A stretch of DNA of 64,000 nucleotides, taken from the NCBI GenBank assembly GCA_028284625.1, contig JANQRH010000008.1:124001-188000 (forward strand), written 5' to 3'. The DNA comes from Afifellaceae bacterium. GTDB lineage: Bacteria > Pseudomonadota > Alphaproteobacteria > Rhizobiales > Afifellaceae. Each line of letters starts with the position of its first letter. Position 1 is the stretch's first letter. The notes beneath the pieces were generated by a model. It was not told the origin of the DNA, ran no database searches, and saw nothing but the letters and a program-made list of their open reading frames with translations. A program made the translations under genes and the position numbers. Shown one piece after another: positions 9,474-17,644 of the stretch.

Positions 9474-9914
9474 CTATCCGACAAACGCTTTGGGGAAGGG
9501 GACGAGGCTGAGCCCGAGCGCAAAGCGGAAGATGAAGAACAAACCGACCGACAGGCCTATGCCGGTGATGGCGGAGAACAAAGGGCGTTGCGAAATCTGG
9601 TAGCTCAGGATCCCCGCCGTGATCGTCGTCGGTATCAAGAAGCCGAGTGGCTTCAGGCTGTAGGCGTAGACCACCATCACCGCGACGGAGATGCCCAGCG
9701 CTCCCAGCGTCGCAAGAGCCGGCCAATCCGGCTCCTCGTCCGGGCGGAAGACCATGACGCCGCCGGCGAGTGCCGCGGCGACGCCAATGAGTATTGGGAA
9801 GGTCTTTGGCCCGACCGGATCGGACAGAAAGCTGATCTGTATCTGTGTCGCGCTCGCGATGTAGGCGAGCGCGACCAGAATAACGACCAGACCTAGGATC
9901 CGATCGGAGCGCAC
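9474..9914 (-). CDS. tctB: Tripartite tricarboxylate transporter small permease TctB
   Basis: A 146-residue protein with four hydrophobic segments (~8-25, 34-52, 72-90, 98-140), the normal layout of the small TctB subunit. It begins with a GTG that overlaps the tctC stop (TAGTG) and ends 4 bases before tctA, so the tctC-tctB-tctA order is the classical one. TctB sequences are poorly conserved, and the assignment leans partly on context. Confidence 0.87.
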   Translation of the reverse strand: MRSDRILGLVVILVALAYIASATQIQISFLSDPVGPKTFPILIGVAAALAGGVMVFRPDEEPDWPALATLGALGISVAVMVVYAYSLKPLGFLIPTTITAGILSYQISQRPLFSAITGIGLSVGLFFIFRFALGLSLVPFPKAFVG

Positions 9915-10879
9915 TACTGAATCACGCCGATTTCGCGCGACAGCTCTTCAGTGGACGCCACGACGCCATCGACCCATTGCTGGAAGTCGTTGCCGACCTT
10001 CGTGAAAGGCGCGAGACCGTTGGCGACCATCGCCTCTTTCCAATCGTCGCTATCGGCTACTTTCTGAAGCTTGTCGGCCCATGTCTGGAAGGCCTCGTCG
10101 GAAATGTTCTTGGGAACGTAGAGGCCGCGCCAGTTGACCGCGACGACATCGATGCCTTGCTCACGCGCGGTGGGGATGTCTTCAAAGCCGGGGACCCGTT
10201 CTTCCGTCAGCACGGCCACGGCGCGAACCTCGCCCGACTTCAGGAACCCGACGATCTCCGACATGTCGCCGGTCATCGCCTGGGTGAAGCCGCCGACCGT
10301 CTGCGTGATTGCGTCGGCGCCGCCATCCAGACCGATATACTTGACGGCGCGGATGTCGTCGAAACCACCGGCTCGCAGGACCTGCAGGACCTTCAGGTGG
10401 TCGAAGCCGCCCACGGCCGAGCCGCCGCCGAACGCAACGGCCTTAGGGTCGGCCTTCACAGCGTCGACCAAGTCGTTCAGCGATTGAAAGTCTGAGTCGG
10501 CGGCAACCACGATGACGCCCGGATCGGCGCCGATCGCGCCGACAAAACGAACCTGGTCGGCCGTGAGACCGCCGTAAGCGTTCTGCGCCAAGCGGGTCGC
10601 GGTCGCCTGCGAAGCCGCCACGATCAGGTCGGCGTCCTCGGAGCGCTCGTTAACCACGTGGCCGTAGGCCAACCCGCCGCCGCCGCCGGCCATATTGGTG
10701 ACCTGCACGGGATTATCGACGACGCCGATGTCATACATGATCTTGCCGATCTGACGGCAGGTGAAGTCCCAGCCGCCGCCGGGGTTGGCGGGGGCGATGC
10801 ACTCGGCGGCCGTTGCGGCGCCGGTGAGGCCGACGACGAACAACGTCCCCAGGCCTAAGGTGCGAAGTGTTGTGGACAT
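9914..10879 (-). CDS. tctC: Tripartite tricarboxylate transporter substrate-binding protein TctC (Bug family)
   Basis: A periplasmic receptor of the Bug/TctC family that binds a carboxylated ligand and delivers it to TctAB. It has a signal peptide (residues ~1-23, ending AATAAE) followed by the family motif NPGGGWDFTCRQIGK and VTNMAGGGGGLAYGHV. I start it at 10879, where a GGGAGAG ribosome-binding site sits 5 bases upstream; the open frame extends further but without one. The mature protein is about 300 residues, as expected. It is the first gene of the importer series, 129 bases downstream of the periplasmic sensor gene. Direct repeats in that gap (10970-10990) are a candidate TctD site. Confidence 0.92.
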   Translation of the reverse strand: MSTTLRTLGLGTLFVVGLTGAATAAECIAPANPGGGWDFTCRQIGKIMYDIGVVDNPVQVTNMAGGGGGLAYGHVVNERSEDADLIVAASQATATRLAQNAYGGLTADQVRFVGAIGADPGVIVVAADSDFQSLNDLVDAVKADPKAVAFGGGSAVGGFDHLKVLQVLRAGGFDDIRAVKYIGLDGGADAITQTVGGFTQAMTGDMSEIVGFLKSGEVRAVAVLTEERVPGFEDIPTAREQGIDVVAVNWRGLYVPKNISDEAFQTWADKLQKVADSDDWKEAMVANGLAPFTKVGNDFQQWVDGVVASTEELSREIGVIQ

Positions 10880-10932
10880 GTTTCTCTCCCATGCGACTTG
10901 GCTGTTTGTTGTTCCGGTGTGCCGCCGCCCAT

Positions 10933-10953
10933 GTGCCGGGCGTGGCACGGCAC
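10933..10953. other. Inverted repeat upstream of tctC
   Basis: GTGCCG (10933-10938) and CGGCAC (10948-10953) form a perfect 6-bp stem with a 9-base spacer. There is no T-tract. It lies between the candidate response-regulator repeats and the tctC start and could be a weak terminator for the upstream sensor gene or an operator. Confidence 0.3.
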
Positions 10954-10969
10954 CGGTCATCAAATCACA

Positions 10970-10990
10970 TCAGACTGACATCAGCCTGAC
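10970..10990 (-). promoter_or_regulatory. Candidate TctD box: two 10-bp direct repeats with 11-bp period
   Basis: TCAGACTGAC (10970-10979) and TCAGCCTGAC (10981-10990) differ at one base and repeat every 11 bp. OmpR-family response regulators usually bind two such half-sites on one face of the helix. The site lies about 90-110 bases upstream of tctC and close to the tctD gene. The match in form is seen; binding by TctD is inference. Confidence 0.5.
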
Positions 10991-11008
10991 GCTGCACTGC
11001 ACAAGGGA

Positions 11009-12061
11009 CTACTGGGCCGTCAGCGCCTCATTCCAGGCGCGGATCAATCGCTCACGCTTCACCTGGTCAAGATAAACCAGAAGGCCCGGGCCAACGCGGA
11101 CCGGCCTTATTCTCGTGCCGAGCAAGCCTTGCACCGAACTCGCTGTCTCGCGCCCCTTTACATCGGGGTGGAGCGCGGGAATGCGGGTCTTCGTGGAGAA
11201 GATTTCTTGGCCGTCGCGCGACAGGAGGTATTCCAGGAACCGTTGCCCGAGCTGCGGGTTAGCCGCCGCGCGTGGCACCAACGCGACGCGAGTCATGATG
11301 ACGGTGTAGTCCTCCGGCATCACGATCCCGATGTCCGGATTGTTCACAGCCCAATTCTGCGCGTAGGAGCCGAGAATGTTGTAGCCGAGGACGAATCGTC
11401 CATCCCCGACGCGTTCCAGAATGGCGGAGGAGGTGGAATAGAGCTTCACGCCGGCTCCGCCCATGGCACGCACAAGATCCCAGATGTCGCGGTTATGCTC
11501 CGCATCACGCGCCAGGAAGAGAAAGCCGGCGCCTGAACGCTCAATATCGTACGTGCCGATCCGGCCGCGGATGTTGGCGGCGTCATCACGAAGATAGTTG
11601 GCCAGAGCCGCGCGGGTTCTTGGCGGATCGTCGTTCGGAAAGGCTGCTTTGTTGTAGATGATCACCGCCGGTTCGAAGGTGACTCCGAATGCGGCGTTCC
11701 GCCAGGCCGACCATGGCGGCATGGAGAAGTCGCCTGAGATGACGCGGGCATAGCCGTCATTGGCGAGCTTCAGTTGAAGGTCCATCGCCGAAGAGAAAGC
11801 CAGGTCGGCGGTCCGCTCGCCGCCACCGGTTTCAGCGATGATGCGTTCGTGGATTTCGAGCGTCTGAAGCTCGAGATAGTCGACAGCCAGATCTGGATTG
11901 GCTTTTTGGAACCCGTCGATGATCGGCTGGGCAAGCGCCTCGTCGAGCGAGCTATAGACGGTGACGGCCTGCTCGCTTCCATCGACGGCCGGGTAATATT
12001 CCGCCGCAAGCGGCGCCGGCGCGAGCCAGCACAAGACGGCAAGAGCGCGGATAGTGAGCAT
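11009..12061 (-). CDS. Periplasmic extracellular solute-binding protein, likely sensor component for TctDE
   Basis: A 350-residue exported binding protein of the iron/AfuA-like (SBP family 6/13) type. It has a signal peptide (residues ~1-20, ending PLAAEYY), then VTVYSSLDEALAQPII and VPRAAANPQLGQRFLEYLL. No ABC permease or ATPase accompanies it. It is transcribed divergently from tctD/tctE, 106 bases away, and precedes tctC on the same strand. Stand-alone binding proteins of this type beside two-component genes (for example PgtC in phosphoglycerate regulation) act as periplasmic ligand sensors for the kinase. That role is my inference; a lost ABC transporter is the alternative. Confidence 0.75.
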   Translation of the reverse strand: MLTIRALAVLCWLAPAPLAAEYYPAVDGSEQAVTVYSSLDEALAQPIIDGFQKANPDLAVDYLELQTLEIHERIIAETGGGERTADLAFSSAMDLQLKLANDGYARVISGDFSMPPWSAWRNAAFGVTFEPAVIIYNKAAFPNDDPPRTRAALANYLRDDAANIRGRIGTYDIERSGAGFLFLARDAEHNRDIWDLVRAMGGAGVKLYSTSSAILERVGDGRFVLGYNILGSYAQNWAVNNPDIGIVMPEDYTVIMTRVALVPRAAANPQLGQRFLEYLLSRDGQEIFSTKTRIPALHPDVKGRETASSVQGLLGTRIRPVRVGPGLLVYLDQVKRERLIRAWNEALTAQ

Positions 12062-12096
12062 CGCACTTCAGTATGTGCCGCTCTGTGCATCCTTCA

Positions 12097-12112
12097 CAAG
12101 GCTGCAAGGCTG
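12097..12112. repeat. Tandem 8-bp direct repeat in the tctD promoter region
   Basis: CAAGGCTG occurs twice back to back. It lies 56-71 bases upstream of the tctD start in the divergent promoter region. The period of 8 is shorter than the usual 10-11 for OmpR-type sites, so a regulator site is only possible. Confidence 0.3.
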
Positions 12113-12122
12113 CGAACTTCAG

Positions 12123-12141
12123 ATTCGCTTCGCGAGCGAAT
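12123..12141. promoter_or_regulatory. Perfect inverted repeat in the divergent sensor/tctD region
   Basis: ATTCGCT (12123-12129), TCGCG spacer, AGCGAAT (12135-12141). It sits just upstream of the tctD ribosome-binding site and could be an operator for the divergent pair or a leader hairpin. Confidence 0.4.
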
Positions 12142-12167
12142 ATGCTCCCCAACGGGAGGACGGCCCC

Positions 12168-12848
12168 TTGAGAATGCTGGTTGTCGAAGACAACACAGTG
12201 CTGGCCGACGGGGTGAGCCGGGTCATGCGCGACGCCGGTCACAGCGTGGATGTCGCCGCCGACGGGGAGTCGGCCCTGGCGGCGCTGGCGGCCGGCGCCT
12301 TCGATCTCGTGCTGCTCGATCTCAGCCTGCCTGACATTGACGGGCTTGAGCTCCTGAAGACGATCCGCGGGCGCAACTTGGATACCGCCGTCATCGTGCT
12401 GACAGCGCGGGGCGCCTTGGACGAGAAAATCCGGGGACTCGATCTCGGTGCGGATGATTACATCACCAAGCCCTTCGAGGTCTCAGAGCTGGAGGCGCGC
12501 GTGCGCGTTGCCCTGCGCAACCTTGCCGGTCAGCGAAAAAGCGAGATCGCACTCGGTCCGGTCACCTTCGACGTCAATGGCCGCAGCGTCGTGTTTGCCG
12601 GCAGTCCGATTGAGTTCCCCAAGCGCGAGCTGAACGTTTTTGAGATGCTCGCGCTTCGTCCGGGCAAAGTCATATCGAAGCAACAGCTTCGCGAAAGTCT
12701 GGCGGCCTTCGACGAGGACATCTCAGACAACGCGATTGAGCAATATGTCAGCCGCGTGCGCCGCCGTATCGAACCGACAGGACTTCGTATCCTCACGGCG
12801 AGAGGCTTGGGCTACACGTTGCAGGTCGACGAAGGTGACGTGCCGTGA
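12168..12848 (+). CDS. tctD: OmpR-family response regulator, TctD type
   Basis: A two-domain DNA-binding response regulator of 226 residues. The receiver domain has the acidic pair ED (residues 7-8), phospho-acceptor Asp51 (in LLDLSLPD), and the conserved Lys in YITKPFE. The C-terminal winged helix (residues ~125-220) ends with DNAIEQYVSRVRRRI and ARGLGYTL. I choose the TTG at 12168 because GGGAGGA lies 7 bases upstream and it puts the receiver fold at the N-terminus; the frame's earlier ATG adds 38 unrelated residues. It overlaps the kinase gene by 4 bases. It likely activates the divergent sensor/tctCBA genes. Confidence 0.88.
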   Translation: MRMLVVEDNTVLADGVSRVMRDAGHSVDVAADGESALAALAAGAFDLVLLDLSLPDIDGLELLKTIRGRNLDTAVIVLTARGALDEKIRGLDLGADDYITKPFEVSELEARVRVALRNLAGQRKSEIALGPVTFDVNGRSVVFAGSPIEFPKRELNVFEMLALRPGKVISKQQLRESLAAFDEDISDNAIEQYVSRVRRRIEPTGLRILTARGLGYTLQVDEGDVP

Positions 12849-14281
12849 GGCTCGCACCACGATCATTGCGGGCGCGGCTCATGCTGTGGCTTCTGGCGCC
12901 GCTGCTTCTAGTGACGGCGGTGTCTTTGCCCGACGCCTATCGCCAGGCGCGTGATACGGCCAACGAGGTGTTGGATCGCGTGCTAGCTGGGTCGATCCTC
13001 GCCATCGCAGAGAGGGTCGTCGTCAACGATTCCGGCGAGCTTGAGATCGACATCCCTTATGTGGCGCTCGACATGCTGACGTCGGCCGCACAGGATCGGG
13101 TGTTTTATCGCGTGGAAAGCGCCGATGGCGTGTTTTTAACCGGCTATCGCGGGCTGACCGCGCCCGCGAGCGAGGCGGGCGACAGCCTGACTTTTCACGA
13201 CAGTGCGTTCCAGGGCGCGCCAATTCGCTTGGCCGTTCTCACCGGCGCGGCAACGGGAGCCTTTGAGTCTGTCGGCTATCGCGTTCTCTTGGCTGAGACC
13301 ACCGGCGGCCGGCGGGCGCTGGCTCAGGAGCTTCTTGCCCGTTCGAGTGTCCGGCACGCCGCGTTGATCGCCGTGGCCGTGCTTGTTGTCTGGCTCGGCG
13401 TCGGGTTCGGACTTCGACCGCTCACGAATCTGGAAGGCGCGATCGGCCGCCGCATGCCCAACGATCTGCGTCCCATCACGCATCGTGTGCCTGTCGAGGT
13501 GCGGCAGCTGACACTTGCCATCAATCAATTCATGGAGCGGCTTGACGGCGCATTGTCGGCGCTCAGGCGGTTCACCGGAAATGCCAGCCATCAACTCAGA
13601 ACGCCGCTTGCCGTCATCGGCACGCAGCTGGAATTGGCGCGGCGGGCCGACGATGAGGAATCGCGGGTGGCGGCGCTTGCGGCGGCGGCCTCCGCGGTGT
13701 CGGAATCTGAGCGTATCCTGTCACAGCTTCTGCTTCTTGCGCGGGTGGAGGAAGCGACGGCCGACGGCATGAACGAATCCGTCAACATGACCGAGCTCGC
13801 CCGCTCGGTGACGCAGGACCATCTGGAAGCCGCACGAAAAGTCGGGATGGATCTTGGCTTCGACGCCGACGAGTCGCCGGTGATCGTCAAAGGCAACGGT
13901 TTGCTGCTCGGCGAGATGCTGAACAATCTGATCAACAACGTCATCGCGCATGCCAAGGGCGCGACGCAATCGACCGTGCACGTAAGGTCGCGGCGGCTCG
14001 ACGAAGGATCATCGGTCGCCGAGATCGAGATTGAGGACGACGGGCCGGGCGTTGGTATCACGCAGCGAAAGGTGGCGCTGCAGCGCTTCGGCCAGCCGGC
14101 TGGCTCCGGTGGAAGCGGCGCTGGCCTGGGACTGGCGATTGCTCGAGAGGTGGCCGGCCTCTTCGGCGGAGACCTTGCGCTTTCCACGCCGTCCAACGGT
14201 CGCGGCCTGCTGGTGCGTGTGACGATGCCATGCTCGGGGCCAGGCGCGGGCGCGCAAGGGGACGGATTGTCGATCCCGTGA
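12845..14281 (+). CDS. tctE: Sensor histidine kinase, TctE type
   Basis: A 478-residue membrane kinase. It has an N-terminal membrane segment (~12-28), a periplasmic domain typical of TctE (to ~165), a second membrane segment (~172-195), and a HAMP-like linker. The H-box ASHQLRTPLAV carries phospho-acceptor His249. The ATPase motifs NLINNVIAHA (N box), DDGPGV (G1) and GLGLAIAREV (G2) follow. It starts inside the stop of the response regulator gene. It would sense a carboxylate directly or through the divergent periplasmic binding protein. A GC-rich inverted repeat (14299-14315) follows the gene. Confidence 0.9.
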   Translation: MRLAPRSLRARLMLWLLAPLLLVTAVSLPDAYRQARDTANEVLDRVLAGSILAIAERVVVNDSGELEIDIPYVALDMLTSAAQDRVFYRVESADGVFLTGYRGLTAPASEAGDSLTFHDSAFQGAPIRLAVLTGAATGAFESVGYRVLLAETTGGRRALAQELLARSSVRHAALIAVAVLVVWLGVGFGLRPLTNLEGAIGRRMPNDLRPITHRVPVEVRQLTLAINQFMERLDGALSALRRFTGNASHQLRTPLAVIGTQLELARRADDEESRVAALAAAASAVSESERILSQLLLLARVEEATADGMNESVNMTELARSVTQDHLEAARKVGMDLGFDADESPVIVKGNGLLLGEMLNNLINNVIAHAKGATQSTVHVRSRRLDEGSSVAEIEIEDDGPGVGITQRKVALQRFGQPAGSGGSGAGLGLAIAREVAGLFGGDLALSTPSNGRGLLVRVTMPCSGPGAGAQGDGLSIP

Positions 14282-14298
14282 CGTTGAAGATATTGGCC

Positions 14299-14315
14299 TT
14301 CGCCGCGGCGGCGAA
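14299..14315 (+). terminator. Possible terminator hairpin after tctE
   Basis: TTCGCCGC-G-GCGGCGAA is a perfect inverted repeat 18 bases after the tctE stop. The central loop is too small for the full stem to close, and no T-tract follows, so termination efficiency is doubtful. The rest of 14316-14444 shows no gene; a TATACT hexamer is at 14414-14419. Confidence 0.35.
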
Positions 14316-14444
14316 GATCCCGGTGCGGCGACAGGTTTCGGCGGTCGCTTGCATAGGCTGCGGGGCCGATCTACGCATGCGTTCGGTGGACAGGCCCGGC
14401 GTTAGGCGCTAGGTATACTGAAATTTGTTTGAACAGATTAAATC

Positions 14445-15323
14445 ATGAAGCCGGCTGCTTTCGCCTATCTCAAACCGGAGAATTTGGCTGAGGCGCTTCA
14501 GTTCGTGGCCGACAACGCCGACGACGGCAAGCTGCTCGCCGGTGGTCAAAGCCTTGTTCCGGCAATGAATTTTCGTCTCGCGCGGCCGGAGACTCTGATC
14601 GATATCAGCGGTCTGGAAGCGCTCGACGGTGTGAACGATCGACCTGAGGCGCTGTCGATCGGCGCGCTGACACGCCACGCCACGTTTCACAAGCCCGTCT
14701 CAGACGGTGCGCTCGGGCGGCTTCTCGTCAAAGTGGTCGGCCATATCGCGCATTACCCGATCCGCCAGCGCGGCACGTTCGGCGGTTCGCTCTGTCATGC
14801 CGATCCGGCAGCGGAATGGTGCCTCGTCGCAACGGCGCTCGATGCAACGATGCGATTGGAAAGCAGCGGCGACGCGCGCGACGTGCCGGCCGAGGCGTTC
14901 TTCCGCGGCAGCTTCACGACCGCGCTTGAGCCGAACGAAATCCTGACTCGGATCACGATCCCGAAACTGCCCGACGCGACCGGCACGGGCTTTGTGGAGT
15001 TCGCACGTCGCAAAGGCGACTTCGCCTTGGCCATGGCGCTGACGACGCTTCATCTTGAGGGCAACACGATCCGCTCCGCTCGCGTGGGGCTTGGCGGCGT
15101 CGCCGACCGCGCTTTGCGTATGACCGAGATTGAGGCGGCACTTGTCGGCAAGCCGGCGACGCCGGAGACGTTCGTTACGGCCGGCCAGATGGCGCGCGAT
15201 CAGATCAGCCCGCGCGGCGACATTCACGGATCCGCCGAGTATCGCCGCGACCTTGGCGGTGCGCTTCTGGAGCGAGCTCTGGCAGAGGCGGCAGAGGAGG
15301 CGCGCGGCGCCGTTTCAACATGA
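14445..15323 (+). CDS. Xanthine dehydrogenase-family FAD-binding subunit (CoxM-like)
   Basis: The medium subunit of a molybdenum hydroxylase. It binds FAD and passes electrons from the iron-sulphur subunit to an acceptor. The FAD-binding signatures AGGQSLVPAMNFR (~residues 31-43) and RGTFGGSLCHADPAAEW are clear, and the CO-dehydrogenase flavoprotein C-terminal domain follows. Length (292) is normal. There is no recognisable ribosome-binding site before the ATG; the leader is AT-rich (AAATTTGTTTGAACAGATTAAAT), unlike its surroundings. It begins a series of four overlapping genes (M, L, S, L) and overlaps the next by 4 bases. Confidence 0.9.
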   Translation: MKPAAFAYLKPENLAEALQFVADNADDGKLLAGGQSLVPAMNFRLARPETLIDISGLEALDGVNDRPEALSIGALTRHATFHKPVSDGALGRLLVKVVGHIAHYPIRQRGTFGGSLCHADPAAEWCLVATALDATMRLESSGDARDVPAEAFFRGSFTTALEPNEILTRITIPKLPDATGTGFVEFARRKGDFALAMALTTLHLEGNTIRSARVGLGGVADRALRMTEIEAALVGKPATPETFVTAGQMARDQISPRGDIHGSAEYRRDLGGALLERALAEAAEEARGAVST

Positions 15324-17644
15324 GCTGGGTCGGTCGCCGACTACCGAGACTTGAAGACCCCGCACTTTTGACCGGGCAGGGCCGGTTCGTCGCCGACCGA
15401 GCAGAGGGCGCGCTGGCCATGGCGTTCGTTCGGAGCCCGTTAGCTGCCGGCACGCTCACGGAGATCGAGGTGCCGCCGATCGAGGCGCCGGACAGCTTCG
15501 TCTTCACCGCCGCCGACCTCGCAGGCGTCGGCGCCATTGAGGCCATCCTGAACCGGCCGGATTACAAGCGCGTTCCGCAACCCATCTTGGCGCGCAACCG
15601 CGTCGTCTTTGCCGGTCAGCCGGTGGCGATCGCCCTGGCGCGCTCCCGAGCCGCTGCCGAGGACCTGGCGGAGCAGGTTTTCGCCGACATTGAGCCGGAC
15701 GAGCCGATCCTCACCTTTGCGGACGCGCTGGCGGATGGCGCGCGCGCCGTTCATCCGGAGGCGCCCGGCAACGTGCTCGTGGAGGGGCAACTTCGCGGCG
15801 AGGGCGTGGACGCAGCGTTTGAAGGTGCTGCCGCAATCGTTGACGTCGAGCTGCGATCGGAGCGCCAGTCCGCCATGCCGCTTGAGGCGCGCGGCGGGGT
15901 GGCGGCATTCGACGCGGGCAGTGGCCGTGTCACGCTCTATGCCTCCGTTCAGATGCCGCACATGCTGCGCACCGGGCTGGCCGATGTGCTGGGCATACCG
16001 GAGTCCGATCTCAGGGTTGTTGCCCCGGATGTGGGCGGCGGCTTTGGGCAAAAAATGTCGCTCTTCCCGGAATATGTCGCCCTGGTTTGGGCGGCGCGGC
16101 ATCTGAAGCGCAACGTCGCCTGGATCGAAGATCGCCGTGAGAATTTTCTTGGCGCATCGCATGCACGCGATCAGCGCTTCCGCGCCAAAGCGGCGTTCGA
16201 TTCCGACGGCCGGATATTGGCACTCGACGCCGACCTATTGTCCAATGTCGGCGCGTTCTCCTGTTATCCGGTGACCTGCGGCGTGGAGCCGCTGATGGCC
16301 TTTGCCGAGCTCCCGGGTCCTTATCGTATCGCCCATTACGCGGTGCGCTCGCGCGGCGTAACCACGAACACGGCGATGATGGCGCCTTATCGCGGCGTGT
16401 CGCGGCCGATGCTGACGCTCACCATGGAGCAGCTCATGGACCGCGCGGCGCGGCAACTTGGGCTTGATCCGCTCGACATCAGGCGCCGCAATCTCATCTG
16501 CGAGTTTCCGCACACCTCGCCGACCGGGCTGGTGCACGACGCCGGGTCGTATGTGGAGGCGATGGACGCCGCCGCACGCGTGGCCGATCTTGAAGACTTC
16601 CGTCAGCGTCAGACGCGCGCACGAGCGGCGGGCCGCTATCTGGGCGTCGGTGTTTCGGTGTTCTCCGAGCGGAGCGGCTACGGCACGCCGGCCTTTGCCG
16701 CGCGCATGATGGAGATCGTGCCGGGCTACGAGACAGTCGATTGCGAGATGGACCCGTCCGGACGCGTAACGCTCGCTATAGGCGCGTCGCCGCACGGCCA
16801 AGGCCTCAAGACAGCGCTGGCGCAGCTTGCCGCCGATCGGCTCGGCGTCACGCCGGAGGATGTGCGCGTCGTCTCCGGCGATACCGACGCCACGCCCTAT
16901 GGCTGGGGCACGTTCGCCAGCCGCTCCATGGTGATCGCCGGCGGCGCCAGCCAGATGGCGTCCGACAAGGTCGCGGACAAGCTTCGCATCGCCGCCGCGC
17001 AGGTGCTGGAATGCGCGCCCGACGACATCGAACTCGGTGATGGGCTCGCCAAAGTGCAGGGCGCCAACCGCACGATGCGCATCGCGGAAATCGCCAGGGC
17101 ACTTCATCACAAGAGCCATCTGTTTGCCGATCTCACCGCAGGGCTGAAGGAGCAGGCGTTCTACGATCCGGCGGGCACGTTCTCCAATGCGTGCCACATC
17201 GCAGAAGTCGAGGTGGAGCCGGCGACGGGCGGCGTGCGGGTCGACCGGTTCATCGTCGTGGAGGATGCCGGCCGGCTCATCAATCCGCTGATTGCCGATG
17301 GGCAGATCGCCGGCGGCGTGGCGCAGGGGATTGCCAATGCGCTCTACGAAGAGCTCGTCTATGACGAGCACGGAACGCTGCTGACCACGTCGCTTGCCGA
17401 CTACGCCGTGCCGACGGCGTTTGAGATTCCGCCGATCGACATCCACCACATGGAAACGATCTCGCCTGCGACCGTGACCAAAGCCAAGGGCCTCGGGGAG
17501 GGCGGCACGATCGGGGCGCCGGCGGCGGTGATCGGCGCTATCAACGACGCACTGACGCCGTTCGCCGTTGCCATCAACACTATGCCCGCAACGCCGGACC
17601 GGGTCTGGCAGGCGCTTCGGGACGCCAGGGACAAAGCCGCATGA
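15320..17644 (+). CDS. Molybdopterin-binding large subunit of a xanthine dehydrogenase-family hydroxylase (first copy)
   Basis: A 774-residue catalytic subunit that binds molybdopterin cytosine dinucleotide. The Mo-cofactor loop VGGGFGQ is at residues 238-244 and the catalytic base Glu727 is in GLGEGGTIGAP. The active-site loop reads APYRGVSR (355-362), not the AYxCSFR of true form I CO dehydrogenase, so the substrate is probably an organic, often N-heterocyclic, compound and not CO. It starts in the stop of the FAD-subunit gene and overlaps the 2Fe-2S gene. Electrons would go through the 2Fe-2S and FAD subunits. The exact substrate cannot be read from sequence. Confidence 0.9.
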   Translation: MSWVGRRLPRLEDPALLTGQGRFVADRAEGALAMAFVRSPLAAGTLTEIEVPPIEAPDSFVFTAADLAGVGAIEAILNRPDYKRVPQPILARNRVVFAGQPVAIALARSRAAAEDLAEQVFADIEPDEPILTFADALADGARAVHPEAPGNVLVEGQLRGEGVDAAFEGAAAIVDVELRSERQSAMPLEARGGVAAFDAGSGRVTLYASVQMPHMLRTGLADVLGIPESDLRVVAPDVGGGFGQKMSLFPEYVALVWAARHLKRNVAWIEDRRENFLGASHARDQRFRAKAAFDSDGRILALDADLLSNVGAFSCYPVTCGVEPLMAFAELPGPYRIAHYAVRSRGVTTNTAMMAPYRGVSRPMLTLTMEQLMDRAARQLGLDPLDIRRRNLICEFPHTSPTGLVHDAGSYVEAMDAAARVADLEDFRQRQTRARAAGRYLGVGVSVFSERSGYGTPAFAARMMEIVPGYETVDCEMDPSGRVTLAIGASPHGQGLKTALAQLAADRLGVTPEDVRVVSGDTDATPYGWGTFASRSMVIAGGASQMASDKVADKLRIAAAQVLECAPDDIELGDGLAKVQGANRTMRIAEIARALHHKSHLFADLTAGLKEQAFYDPAGTFSNACHIAEVEVEPATGGVRVDRFIVVEDAGRLINPLIADGQIAGGVAQGIANALYEELVYDEHGTLLTTSLADYAVPTAFEIPPIDIHHMETISPATVTKAKGLGEGGTIGAPAAVIGAINDALTPFAVAINTMPATPDRVWQALRDARDKAA

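Noticed and set aside
16235-17449. Long leftward open reading frame opposite the first molybdopterin subunit
   Set aside because: Antisense to a gene with clear catalytic motifs; Arg/His-rich translation without recognisable domains.
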